From Propionicimonas paludicola (lineage in GTDB: Bacteria > Actinomycetota > Actinomycetes > Propionibacteriales > Propionibacteriaceae): DNA of 64,000 bases. Below the pieces are notes generated by a model. It had not been told where the DNA came from. It saw only the letters and a list, made by a program, of their open reading frames with translations, and ran no database searches. Position 1 is the first letter of the stretch, and the number at the start of each line of letters is the position of its first letter. Where the stretch lies: the NCBI RefSeq assembly GCF_002563675.1, contig NZ_PDJC01000001.1:2294001-2358000 (forward strand). The letters are read 5' to 3'. Both the position numbers and the translations under genes were made by a program. This document shows positions 1 to 8,580 of the stretch, piece by piece.

Positions 1-1005
1 ATCGTCCCGGCCGACTTCGACCCGGCAAAGCCGATCGGCTCGGGGCCGTTCGTCCTGGCCAGCAACGACCCGGGCGTGCAACTGGCCTTCACAGCCAACA
101 CCGGCTACTTCGGCGGCGCGCCGGGGGCCAGTGAGCTGGAGGTGAAGAGCTTCCCGGACTCGGCAGCAGCCGCGTCCGCGCTCACCGCGGGCCAGATCGA
201 CGTCGACGCCAGCCTCGACCCGTCCCTGGTCGACACGGTGAAGACCGCTCCCGGCTTCCAGATCTTCGACTACGCCACCAGCGGGTCGCTGACCTGGGTG
301 ATGAACACCAAGAAGAAGCCCTTCGACGACCCGGTGGTTCGGCAGGCGCTTCGGCTGGCCGTCGACCGGCAGCAGCTGATCGATCAGGTCTACAACGGCT
401 TCGGCAAGCTCGGCAACGACGTCTTCAATCCCTTCGACCCGATGTACAACTCCACTCTGGCCCAGCGGACCTATGACCCGGAGGGCGCCAAGAAGCTCCT
501 CACCGATGCCGGCTACACCCTGCCGGTGAAGGTGGAGCTGGTCGGCACCAACAACCAGCCCACCAGCGAGCGCCAGAACCAGGCGCTGGTGCAGCAGGCC
601 AAGGCCGCCGGCTTCGCGATCGACTACAAGTTCGTCGACAGCGCCACCTTCTATGGGGACGCCTACGGCACCTACCCGCTCTCGCTGAGCTACTGGGGCT
701 TCCTGGGCATCTTCGACCAGGCCGCGTTCACGATCACCAAGACCGCGCCGTACAACTCCTCGCACTGGACCAACGCCGAGTTCGACAAGCTGTACAGCCA
801 GGCCATCACGACCGTCGACGACACCAAGCGCAAGGAGTTGGTCGCCGGGATGCAGAAGATCGAGTACGACAGCGGCGCCTACATCGTCCCGCTGTTCTTG
901 AGCACCGTGGTCGGTCTCTCCGACAAGGTGACCGGAGCCCAGGCCTATCCGAACTCGGACGGCGCCTTCGGCTACAACTTCCGAATCCTCGGACTCAAGG
1001 GCTGA
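1..1005 (+). CDS. ABC transporter substrate-binding protein, SBP_bac_5 family (5' partial)
   Basis: C-terminal 334 residues of an extracytoplasmic binding protein of the DppA/OppA/NikA type. The reading frame is open from base 1, so the start and signal peptide lie before the window. The fragment opens with the family motif IGSGPFVL and contains the typical hinge stretch with DDPVVRQALRLAVDR, where the family has 'VRQAL..AIDR'. It delivers its ligand to the permeases encoded next; the stop is 9 bases before the first permease gene. Peptides, nickel or sugar-like compounds are all possible ligands and cannot be told apart from sequence. Confidence 0.9.
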   Translation: MVPADFDPAKPIGSGPFVLASNDPGVQLAFTANTGYFGGAPGASELEVKSFPDSAAAASALTAGQIDVDASLDPSLVDTVKTAPGFQIFDYATSGSLTWVMNTKKKPFDDPVVRQALRLAVDRQQLIDQVYNGFGKLGNDVFNPFDPMYNSTLAQRTYDPEGAKKLLTDAGYTLPVKVELVGTNNQPTSERQNQALVQQAKAAGFAIDYKFVDSATFYGDAYGTYPLSLSYWGFLGIFDQAAFTITKTAPYNSSHWTNAEFDKLYSQAITTVDDTKRKELVAGMQKIEYDSGAYIVPLFLSTVVGLSDKVTGAQAYPNSDGAFGYNFRILGLKG

Positions 1006-1014
1006 CTCGAGCCG

Positions 1015-1980
1015 ATGTCAGGATCTGCACAGGTGAGTACCCGTCTGGTGATCAGACGGGTACTCACCGGCGTGGCCATGCTGATCACCGTCTCGGTGCT
1101 CGTCTTCGCCGCCACCCAAGCCCTGCCCGGTGACATCGCTCGGACGATCCTGGGCCAGAATGCCACCGCCGAGCAGCTGGCCCGGCTGCGCGGCGAACTC
1201 GGCCTCGACCTGCCGGTCTGGCAGCAGTACCTGCATTGGGTGGGTGGGCTGCTCTCCGGCGACCTGGGCACCTCGCTGGCGTCAGGGACGCCGGTGGCCG
1301 AACTGCTCCGGGTGCGAGTGCTGAACTCGGCGACCGTGGTGCTGATCGCCTTGGTGATCACCCTGCCGCTGGGCTTGCTGCTCGGTCTGGCCGCCGCCCG
1401 CCGCGGCCCTCTGGATGTCGGCATCTCGGCCGCCGTGCAGACGATCCTCTCGCTGCCGGAGTTCGTGGTCGGCATCGTCCTGGTGGTCCTGTTCGGTGGC
1501 GGCCTGCTGCGCTGGCTGCCACCCACCTCACCGCTCGACCCACGCCAGCTGGCCTGGAACCAGCCGCGGCTGCTGATCCTGCCGATCGCGACCATGGTGC
1601 TGATCGCACTGCCGCATCTCGTCGAGGCCACCAAGACTCTCCTGCGCGAGGAGTTGGCCACTGACTACGTCCGATGGGCCCGGCTGAGTGGGCTGGGGGA
1701 CGTCCGGCTGCTGACCGGCTACGCGCTGCCGAATGTGCTCGGCCCGGTGGCCCAGGTGGCCGGAGTGACCGTGAACTATCTGCTCGGCGGTGTCGTGGCC
1801 GTGGAATCCGTGTTCGCCTTCCCGGGCATCGGCTCGGAGCTGGTGGCCGCGGTGGGCGCCCGCGACATCGTGGTCGTCCAGGTGATCGCGATCGGGATCG
1901 CCACCGTGTTGCTGATCACCTTCTTGATCGCTGACCTGATCGGCCTGCTCACCAATCCGAAGCTGCGGAGGTCCCGATGA
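1015..1980 (+). CDS. ABC transporter permease, DppB/OppB type
   Basis: First membrane subunit of the peptide-type importer, 321 residues, with about six hydrophobic segments. A DppB-like N-terminus is followed by a central core and the EAA loop (around SGLGDVRLLTGYALPNVLGP) that docks on the ATPase. The C-terminal VESVFAFPGIGSEL stretch is diagnostic of DppB permeases. The ATG at 1015 has no clear ribosome site; an in-frame GTG at 1033 has AGGA nine bases upstream and could be the true start. The gene overlaps the next by four bases (ATGA), so the operon is translationally coupled. Confidence 0.92.
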   Translation: MSGSAQVSTRLVIRRVLTGVAMLITVSVLVFAATQALPGDIARTILGQNATAEQLARLRGELGLDLPVWQQYLHWVGGLLSGDLGTSLASGTPVAELLRVRVLNSATVVLIALVITLPLGLLLGLAAARRGPLDVGISAAVQTILSLPEFVVGIVLVVLFGGGLLRWLPPTSPLDPRQLAWNQPRLLILPIATMVLIALPHLVEATKTLLREELATDYVRWARLSGLGDVRLLTGYALPNVLGPVAQVAGVTVNYLLGGVVAVESVFAFPGIGSELVAAVGARDIVVVQVIAIGIATVLLITFLIADLIGLLTNPKLRRSR

Positions 1981-2828
1981 GCGTGCATGCCCAGCACTCG
2001 AAGACGTCCGGTTCGGTGTGGCATTTCCTGCGCCGGGACCCGCGGTTCTGGGCCGGTGCGGTGGCTGTGGCCATCGTGGTGGTCATCGCCGTCGCAGGGC
2101 CGCTGCTGGCCCCGCACGATCCGGCCGCCTTCGTCGGCAAGCTCTACCTGCGACCGAGCGCCACCAGTTGGCTGGGCACCGATGTGCTCGGTCGGGACGT
2201 GCTGAGCCGACTGCTGGTCGGCGGACGACTGTTCCTGATCCAAGGCCTGACCGCAGCCACCTTGGGTGTGCTGGCCGGGGTCGTCCTCGGCATCCTGCTC
2301 GGGGTGACCAGGGGCACGACCGCCGCCGTCCTGCTGTTCTGCAGCGACTCGGTGATGGTGATCCCGCAGATCCTGCTGGTGCTGCTGATCCTGGCCGCTT
2401 TCGGCAGTGCGCCGCTGACTCTGACCGTCGCTGTGGCTCTGGCCCAGGTGGCCTACACCGCCCGGGTGATCTTCGCGGCCACCGGGAGAGTCACCACCGA
2501 GGACTACTACCGGGCGGCGCGCGCGGTCGGGATGGGCACCGGATCGCTGGTGCTGCGCGAAGTGCTGCCGAATGTGGCCCCGGCCGTCCTGGTCGAGTAC
2601 GGCGTTCGGCTGTCGATCAGCTTCGTCGCCCTGGCCTCGCTGAGCTACCTCGGCTTCGGCAGCGGCGATGTGGACTGGGGAGCGATGATCCACGAGAACC
2701 AGGGCGGGATCGCCCTCCAGCCATGGGCGGTGGTGGCACCGGTCCTGGTGCTGGCCGCCTTCCTGCTCGGCATGAACCTGCTGCGCGACGGCCTGGCCCG
2801 CGCCCTGGCCGCGAGGTCGGCCCGATGA
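1977..2828 (+). CDS. ABC transporter permease, DppC/OppC type
   Basis: Second membrane subunit, 283 residues. It has the DppC hallmarks: an N-terminal cytoplasmic stretch, a first membrane helix, the LGTDVLGRDVLSRLL motif, and an EAA loop around RAARAVGMGTGSLVLREVLPN. SYLGFG follows near the C-terminal helices. It should pair with the upstream DppB-type permease. The start ATG overlaps the upstream stop and the stop overlaps the downstream ATPase start, both as ATGA. Confidence 0.93.
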   Translation: MSVHAQHSKTSGSVWHFLRRDPRFWAGAVAVAIVVVIAVAGPLLAPHDPAAFVGKLYLRPSATSWLGTDVLGRDVLSRLLVGGRLFLIQGLTAATLGVLAGVVLGILLGVTRGTTAAVLLFCSDSVMVIPQILLVLLILAAFGSAPLTLTVAVALAQVAYTARVIFAATGRVTTEDYYRAARAVGMGTGSLVLREVLPNVAPAVLVEYGVRLSISFVALASLSYLGFGSGDVDWGAMIHENQGGIALQPWAVVAPVLVLAAFLLGMNLLRDGLARALAARSAR

Positions 2829-4378
2829 CCGCCCAGGTACACGGACTGAGCATCGGCGTCGGCGGCGGCGGGCCACTGATCGTGGCCGACCTGGAGCTAG
2901 AGCTGGCCGCCGGCGAGGTGGTCGGAGTGGCCGGTGAGACCGGCAGTGGCAAGACGACCCTCGGACTGGCCCTGCTCGGTCATCTGGGGCCGGGCCTGCA
3001 GCGGCGCGCCGGACAAGTGGTCTCCGCCGGGCTGGAGCTGCTCGGCCCGTCCGCCGTGTCCGGAACCCAGCTGCGCAGCGCCCGAGGACGCACCATCGCC
3101 TACGTCCCGCAGGATCCGGCCGGGGCACTGGCCCCGCATCTGCGGCTGGAGTCCGCCTTCGCTGAGTTGCACCGCGCTCACCGGATGGAGTTCTCGCCGC
3201 AGCGGCGGGCCGAGCTGTTCGAACGGGTCGGGCTGCCCAGCGACGACGCCTTTGCCCGGCGCTACCCGCACGAGCTCAGCGGTGGCCAGCAGCAACGAGT
3301 GGCGATCGCTCTGGCCTTCTGCCTGAAGCCGGCGCTGGTCGTGATGGACGAGCCGACGACCGGCCTGGACGTCACCACCAAGCTGCTGATCGCCGACTTG
3401 GCGCGCGAGCTGGCCGCCGCCGAGCAAGCTGCCGTGGTCTTCATCAGCCATGACCTACCGCTACTGTTCCGGGTCGCCCAGCGACTCGTGGTGATGCACG
3501 AGGGACGAGTGGTCGAGACCGGCACTCCCACAGCGATCCTTGAGCATGCCGAGCACCCCTACACTCAGCGGCTGCTAGCCGCCTGGCGACTGGGTGGCAG
3601 CCCCGCCCCCGCAGCGGACGGCACCCGGCAGGTCCTGAGCGTGCGCGGGCTGTCGGCCGGGTACGGGGACGTCCAGATCCTGCACGAGGTGGATCTCAGC
3701 CTCGGCGTGGGCGAATGCCTGGCCGTTGTCGGCGAGTCCGGCAGCGGCAAGACCACCACGGCCCGGGCCATCAGCGGCCTGCACGCTGAGCACAGCGGAC
3801 GGATCCTGCTCTACGGCGAGCCGCTGGCCGCCGAGGTGGGCCGGCGTGACCGGGCCCAGCGCCGGGCGATCCAGTACGTCTTCCAGAACCCGTGGGGATC
3901 GCTGAACCCGCGGCGCCGGGTAGGCGCGTCGGTGGCGATCACTGCCCAGTACCTGCGCGGGCTGAGCCGGGCGGCGGCCGAGGAACTGGCCGTGCAAACC
4001 CTGCTCGACGTCGGACTCCGCGCCGATCATGCCCAGGCGATGCCCCAGCATCTCAGCGGTGGCCAGCGGCAGCGGGCCGCGCTGGCGCGCGCCCTGGCGG
4101 CGGGGCCCGAGGTGCTGGTCTGCGACGAGGTGACCAGCTCGCTGGACGCGTCCGTCCAGGCCGACATCGTGGCCCTGCTGAAGCGGGTTCAGGCCGAACG
4201 GGGGCTGAGCATGGTGTTCATCACCCACGACCTGGCCCTGGCCGGCGAGCTGGCTCACCGGGTGGCGGTACTGAAGGACGGACGGCTGCTCGAGACCGGC
4301 CCCACCGCCGAGGTGCTCGCCCACCCGAAAGACCCCTACACCGCCGAGCTGGTCCGGGCGGCCCGACTGGCCAGCTGA
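2825..4378 (+). CDS. Fused double ATPase of a peptide-type ABC importer (DppD-DppF)
   Basis: 517 residues carrying two complete ABC nucleotide-binding domains in one chain. Domain 1 has Walker A GETGSGKT near residue 37, signature LSGGQQQR and Walker B VVMDEPTTGLD. Domain 2 has Walker A GESGSGKT near residue 303, signature LSGGQRQR and a Walker B-like VLVCDEVTSSLD. Each domain ends with the oligopeptide-type tail (HPYTQRLL, DPYTAELV). Most dipeptide importers encode the two ATPases separately, so this is a fusion of the DppD and DppF roles. The ATG at 2825 is chosen because it overlaps the upstream stop; the longer open frame behind it lies inside the permease gene. Confidence 0.93.
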   Translation: MTAQVHGLSIGVGGGGPLIVADLELELAAGEVVGVAGETGSGKTTLGLALLGHLGPGLQRRAGQVVSAGLELLGPSAVSGTQLRSARGRTIAYVPQDPAGALAPHLRLESAFAELHRAHRMEFSPQRRAELFERVGLPSDDAFARRYPHELSGGQQQRVAIALAFCLKPALVVMDEPTTGLDVTTKLLIADLARELAAAEQAAVVFISHDLPLLFRVAQRLVVMHEGRVVETGTPTAILEHAEHPYTQRLLAAWRLGGSPAPAADGTRQVLSVRGLSAGYGDVQILHEVDLSLGVGECLAVVGESGSGKTTTARAISGLHAEHSGRILLYGEPLAAEVGRRDRAQRRAIQYVFQNPWGSLNPRRRVGASVAITAQYLRGLSRAAAEELAVQTLLDVGLRADHAQAMPQHLSGGQRQRAALARALAAGPEVLVCDEVTSSLDASVQADIVALLKRVQAERGLSMVFITHDLALAGELAHRVAVLKDGRLLETGPTAEVLAHPKDPYTAELVRAARLAS

Positions 4379-4677
4379 CCCCGTCCACTCCGCTTCGCTA
4401 CCGTTCCTGCCGCCTCGCTACCGCTCCTGCCGCTTCGCTACCGCTCCTGCCGCTTCGCTACCGCTCCAGCGGTAGCGAAGCCACCCAACGGGTAGCGAAG
4501 CCCGTCCCGCCACACCCGTCCCTCCACACCCGTCCCCTCGCCGCGCTACCACTCCCTCGACGGCGCTACCCGTACACAGGTAGCACCACGACGAACGGGT
4601 AGCTCGGTCACACAGACCAGTAGCACCGTGGGCGGACGGGTAGCGCGGCGCGGACGGACGGACGGACGGAGCCAGGC
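4379..4677. other. Repeat-rich intergenic region
   Basis: 299 bases between the importer operon and convergent gcvT. It holds the 20-bp tandem array described separately, then a scatter of GGTAGC/GCTACC words in both orientations (4471, 4491, 4545, 4565, 4579, 4599, 4640). A GGAC tetranucleotide run covers 4652-4670. No gene is apparent. The inverted words may let the transcript fold at the convergent 3' ends. Confidence 0.6.
4391..4481. repeat. Four tandem 20-bp repeats ending in a perfect 14-bp hairpin
   Basis: Copies lie at 4391-4410, 4411-4430, 4431-4450 and 4451-4470, with consensus CGCTTCGCTACCGCTCCTGC and one to two differences between copies. The last copy folds with 4468-4481 into a perfect 14-bp stem (4452-4465 with 4468-4481) around CC. 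It directly follows the ABC operon stop and may act as a transcription terminator or processing signal. Confidence 0.85.
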
Positions 4678-5772
4678 TCAGCTCTCCCGGACGGCCGGAG
4701 TCACGAACGGGGGCTTGACCACGTCGAAGGGCTCGCGGCGGTTGCGGACGGCTACCTCGACCACGTCGCCGAGCTTGACCGAACGGTCCAGCAGGGCCAG
4801 TGCCACGCCCACCTGCAGAGTGGGCGAGAACGTCCCCGAGGTGATCTCGCCGACCTCGGCATCCCCGACGAAGACCACCATCTCCGGACGCGGGATGGCC
4901 CGGCCCTGAGCCTTCAGGCCGCGCAGCAGCGGACCGGACTTGGCCTCCCGCTGGGCGCGCAGCGCATCGGCACCCCAGAAGGTGGGCTTGTCCCAGCCGA
5001 CCGCCCAACCCAGGTTGGCCATCACCGGCGAAATCTCCGGGCTGAGGTCGTGGCCGTGCAGCGGGTAACCCATCTCGGTCCGCAGCGTGTCGCGGGCGCC
5101 CAGTCCACACGGAGCGATGTCGTACTCACGGCCGGCGGCCAGAACCGCATCCCAGAGCGCGCCGGCGGCCTCGGCGGGCACCACCAGCTCGTAGCCGCGC
5201 TCGCCGGTGTAGCCGGTCCGGCACACCGTCAGCGGGGTCCCGGCCCAAGAGGTGCGGACGAAGCTGAGGTACTCGTGGCCCACCGGCAGCCCCAGGGCGG
5301 CCAGAGTCTCGTCCGAGCTGGTCCCCTGGACGGCGATGATGGCGTAGTCGCGATGCTCGTTGACCACCGAGATCCCGGCCGGGGCCTGGGCGGCGATCAA
5401 CTCGACCACAGTGGTGGTGTTCGAGGCGTTCGGGATGATGAACACCTCGTCGTCGCTGATCAGGTAGCAGATCATGTCGTCGATCACGCCGCCGGACTCA
5501 TTGCACAGCAGCGTGTACTGCGCCTGTCCGGGGACGATCCGGCGCAGGTCATTGGTGATCACGGTGTTCACGAAGTCGGCCGCGCTCGGCCCGCTGACCC
5601 GCATCTTGCCCAGGTGGCTGACGTCGAAAACGCCGACCGCGGTGCGCACCGCCCGATGCTCGGCCACCACCCCGGCGTACTGCAGCGGCATCAGCCAGCC
5701 ACCGAACTCGGAGAACTTGGCGCCCAACGCCTCGTGGCGCGAGTGCAGCGGGGAAAGAATCGGGTCGGTCAT
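4678..5772 (-). CDS. gcvT: Aminomethyltransferase, glycine cleavage T protein
   Basis: 364 residues, full length for GcvT. It transfers the methylene group from the aminomethyl-lipoyl H protein to tetrahydrofolate, releasing ammonia. The N-terminus (HEALGAKFSEFGGWLMPLQY) and the folate-site motif with Asp98/Asp99 (GGVIDDMICYL) are typical, followed by the C-terminal barrel (GEITSGTFSP, VALALLD). An AGGAG ribosome site precedes the ATG. gcvH and gcvP are not in the window. In mycobacteria gcvT also sits beside a leucyl aminopeptidase gene; here an alcohol dehydrogenase gene lies between them and may be cotranscribed (37-base gap). Confidence 0.96.
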   Translation of the reverse strand: MTDPILSPLHSRHEALGAKFSEFGGWLMPLQYAGVVAEHRAVRTAVGVFDVSHLGKMRVSGPSAADFVNTVITNDLRRIVPGQAQYTLLCNESGGVIDDMICYLISDDEVFIIPNASNTTTVVELIAAQAPAGISVVNEHRDYAIIAVQGTSSDETLAALGLPVGHEYLSFVRTSWAGTPLTVCRTGYTGERGYELVVPAEAAGALWDAVLAAGREYDIAPCGLGARDTLRTEMGYPLHGHDLSPEISPVMANLGWAVGWDKPTFWGADALRAQREAKSGPLLRGLKAQGRAIPRPEMVVFVGDAEVGEITSGTFSPTLQVGVALALLDRSVKLGDVVEVAVRNRREPFDVVKPPFVTPAVRES

Positions 5773-5809
5773 ATCGGCTCCTGCCTGCGGTAGACGGACA
5801 GAAGGTTAG

Positions 5810-6934
5810 TCACAGTGCGGCGCGCAGGATTCCGATCAGGTCGGCTGGACTCGGCGGCACCGGGTTCCCCTTCGTGCTGGACGCCTTGGCGGCCGCCTCG
5901 GCGATGATCGGCAGATCGTCCTCGCCCAGGCCGTACTGGGCCAGCCCGCCGACCCCGAACAGCTCGATGGTCTCGGCGAACCACTCCAGGAAGGCGAACT
6001 CGTCCTCGGTGCCGGTCAGCAGATAGCCGACCTCGGCGTAGCGAGCCCGAGTGCGCGGGTCGGACGCCCCGATGTTGAACCGGCTGACCGGCACCATCAC
6101 TGCGGCGGTCAGCGCTCCGTGCGGAGCACCCAGGTAGCCGCCCAGCGGGCCGGCCAGGCCGTGCGCGGCGCCGAGCTTGCCGTTGGCCAGGGCCAGCCCG
6201 GACAACAGGGAACAGAGCGCCACGTCGGTGCGGGCCCCCAGGTCGTCGGGTGCCGACCAGGCCCGCCGCAGGCCGTGCCCGGCCCGGCGGATCCCCTCGC
6301 GGCAGAAGCCGTCGGTGAGCGGGTTGGCGAACGGCGAGACGAATGGCTCGATGCACTGGATCAGGGCGTCCAGGCCGGCGTGTGCGGTGACCGACTTCGG
6401 GCAGTCCAGGGTCAACCCGGGATCGACCAGGGCCACCTTCGGCAGCATCGAACTCGAGCGCAGGCTCACCTTCACTCGGTGCTCGGGGCTGGAGACCACC
6501 CCGTTGGCAGTCACCTCCGAGCCGGTGCCGGACGTGGTGGGCACCGCCACCACCGGCAGCGACTCGACGCTCAGCGGCAAGCCGCGTCCGATCACCTCGG
6601 CGTAGTCCAGCGGGTCGCCGCCGTTGGCGACCAGGGCTGCCACGATCTTGGCGGTGTCCAGGACGGCGCCGCCGCCCAGGCCGATGATCACGTCGGCGCG
6701 ATGCGCGCGGGCCGCGTCCGCCCCGGCTCGGACCACGTCCAGGCTGGGCTCTCCAGCCACGGCGAAGATCGCGGCGCCGGGCACAGTGGCCAGGACCGCG
6801 GCATGGCGATCGGGATGGCCGCCGGTGCACACCAGCGGACGGGAGCCGAGCCCGGCCACCAGCTCAGGCAGCTGGCCGACCGTCCCTGGCCCGAACACGA
6901 TCCGGGCAGCGGTCGCGAAGTTGAACGAAGTCAC
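5810..6934 (-). CDS. Iron-containing (group III) alcohol dehydrogenase
   Basis: 374 residues from a GTG at 6934. Homologous sequence begins there with SFNFATAARIVFGPGTV, so the in-frame extension to 7045 is rejected. Visible motifs are the NAD(P) site GLGGGAVLDTAK (residues 85-96) and PTTSGTGSEVT (132-142). Metal ligands visible are Asp189, His258 and His272. The position usually occupied by the second metal His (D-A-L-T-H) is Gln193 (DALIQCIE), a variant that I recall in some subfamilies. The substrate cannot be named; such enzymes interconvert short alcohols or diols and aldehydes. Confidence 0.88.
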   Translation of the reverse strand: MTSFNFATAARIVFGPGTVGQLPELVAGLGSRPLVCTGGHPDRHAAVLATVPGAAIFAVAGEPSLDVVRAGADAARAHRADVIIGLGGGAVLDTAKIVAALVANGGDPLDYAEVIGRGLPLSVESLPVVAVPTTSGTGSEVTANGVVSSPEHRVKVSLRSSSMLPKVALVDPGLTLDCPKSVTAHAGLDALIQCIEPFVSPFANPLTDGFCREGIRRAGHGLRRAWSAPDDLGARTDVALCSLLSGLALANGKLGAAHGLAGPLGGYLGAPHGALTAAVMVPVSRFNIGASDPRTRARYAEVGYLLTGTEDEFAFLEWFAETIELFGVGGLAQYGLGEDDLPIIAEAAAKASSTKGNPVPPSPADLIGILRAAL

Positions 6935-7062
6935 GGGTACATCTTGCCGCCTCAGTCCAACGGTGGCGCCGGTGAATGCCGCGATCACCGCCGGACCCTC
7001 GGCGCCGGGGCGAGCGGGGTCGACCCGCCCGGATCGGCGATGCAACTCCCGCCGGGGCGGAC

Positions 7063-7068
7063 TAGCCT
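7063..7068 (+). promoter_or_regulatory. Putative -10 box of pepA
   Basis: TAGCCT lies about 32 bases before the pepA GTG, with an AGGAAGGA ribosome site between them. No clear -35 is visible. It sits in the 166-base divergent gap between the alcohol dehydrogenase gene and pepA. Confidence 0.35.
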
Positions 7069-7100
7069 AGGTCGGGCAGGTCCATCAGGAAGGAACCACA

Positions 7101-8579
7101 GTGAGCAACGTCGCACTCCCGAGCATCACCCTGGCCACCGCGGTCGGCAAGGATCCCGGCGTGCTGGTGATCGGGCTCGCCGAGACCTCCAGCGACCAGG
7201 TGTTGATCGGGCTCCCCGACGATCTGGCCAAGGCCTACACCAAGGCGATCGGCCGAGAGTTGGGCGAGGTGGCGATCAGCCTGGGCGGCAGCAGCAAGAA
7301 CGGCAAGACCGTGCTGGTCGCCGGGCCGTCCGGGCAGCGCATCCTGGTGGTCGGCCTGGGCCCGATCGACGTCACCGCCGAGCAGGTCCGCCGGGCGGTC
7401 GGCGCAGCCGTCCGCGCCGTGGCCGGACTGGACGGCACGAACGCGGTCACCGTGAGCCTGGAGACCAGTGAGCCCGGTGTGATCAAGGGCGCGGCCGAGG
7501 GTGCCCTGCTGGGCGCCTACAGCTACCGCGACCCGTCCGGAATCTCGGCCATCACCCTGGTCAGCGCCAACCGCAAGCCCGAGGCCAAGCAGGCTCTCGA
7601 CCTGGCCGTTTCCACCGCCAAGGCGGTGGCCACCGCTCGCGAGTGGGTGAACCTGCCGGCCAACCAGCTGTACCCGGAGACCTTCGCCGAGGCGATCCGC
7701 AACCTGGCCAAGGCCAGCAAGCTCGATGTCGAGGTCTGGGACGAGCGGGCGCTGGAGAAGGACGGGATGGGCGGCATCCTGGCCGTCGGCGGCGGTTCGA
7801 ACCGCAAGCCGCGCCTGGTCAAGCTCAGCTACGCCCCGCGGGGGGCGAAGTTCCACCTGGCCCTGATCGGCAAGGGGATCACCTTCGACACCGGCGGCCT
7901 GAACCTGAAGCCGGCCGACGGCATGTACACGATGAAGTGCGACATGGCCGGTGCCGCCTCGGTGTTGGCCGCGACCGCCGCGATCGCCGAGTTGGGCCTG
8001 CGGATCAAGGTGACCGCCTGGGGTGCTCTGGCCGAGAACATGCCCTCGGGCGGCTCGTACCGTCCCTCCGATGTGATCACCATGTACAACGGGCTGACCG
8101 TCGAGAACGGCAACTCCGACGCCGAAGGCCGGATCGTGATGGCCGACGCACTGGCCAAGGCCAGTGAGGAGAAGCCGAACCTGGTCATCGACGTGGCCAC
8201 CCTCACCGGAGCCTGCATGGTGGCCCTAGGCGAGAACGTGGCCGGCCTGATGTCACGCGACGACGCCACGGCCGACCTGATCCTGGACGCGGCCGAAGCC
8301 GCCGGCGAGCTGTTCTGGCAGCTGCCGATCCCCGAGGACGCCGCCCCCAAGCTGGAGTCCAAGGTGGCCGATCTGCGCTCCACCGGCGACAAGTACGGCG
8401 GCGCCCTGACCGCGGCCGCCTTCCTGTCCCGGTTCGTGGCCGACGACCTGGCCTGGGCCCACCTGGACATCGCCGGCCCAGCGTTCAACACCGGTTCGGC
8501 GCACGACTACACCCCGGTCGGCGCCACCGGGATGAGCGTGCGCACGCTGATCGCGTTGGCGCACGCCTTGGCCAACTGA
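7101..8579 (+). CDS. pepA: Leucyl aminopeptidase, M17 family
   Basis: 492 residues, the usual length. It is a cytosolic two-metal aminopeptidase that removes N-terminal residues from peptides. The N-terminal macro-like domain covers roughly residues 1-170 and the catalytic domain the rest. Metal and catalytic residues are visible: Lys258 in GKGITFDTGGLNLKP and the signature NSDAEGR at 338-344, where the commonest form is NTDAEGR. The start is GTG with ribosome site AGGAAGGA. A flavoprotein gene begins one base after the stop, so the two are probably one transcript. Confidence 0.96.
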   Translation: MSNVALPSITLATAVGKDPGVLVIGLAETSSDQVLIGLPDDLAKAYTKAIGRELGEVAISLGGSSKNGKTVLVAGPSGQRILVVGLGPIDVTAEQVRRAVGAAVRAVAGLDGTNAVTVSLETSEPGVIKGAAEGALLGAYSYRDPSGISAITLVSANRKPEAKQALDLAVSTAKAVATAREWVNLPANQLYPETFAEAIRNLAKASKLDVEVWDERALEKDGMGGILAVGGGSNRKPRLVKLSYAPRGAKFHLALIGKGITFDTGGLNLKPADGMYTMKCDMAGAASVLAATAAIAELGLRIKVTAWGALAENMPSGGSYRPSDVITMYNGLTVENGNSDAEGRIVMADALAKASEEKPNLVIDVATLTGACMVALGENVAGLMSRDDATADLILDAAEAAGELFWQLPIPEDAAPKLESKVADLRSTGDKYGGALTAAAFLSRFVADDLAWAHLDIAGPAFNTGSAHDYTPVGATGMSVRTLIALAHALAN

Positions 8580-8580
8580 G

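Noticed and set aside
4391-4470. CRISPR-like array
   Set aside because: The copies are directly tandem without unique spacers and no cas genes are present.
5769-6830. 353-codon frame overlapping the alcohol dehydrogenase gene on the same strand
   Set aside because: Arg/Gly-rich out-of-frame reading of a gene with clear iron alcohol dehydrogenase motifs.
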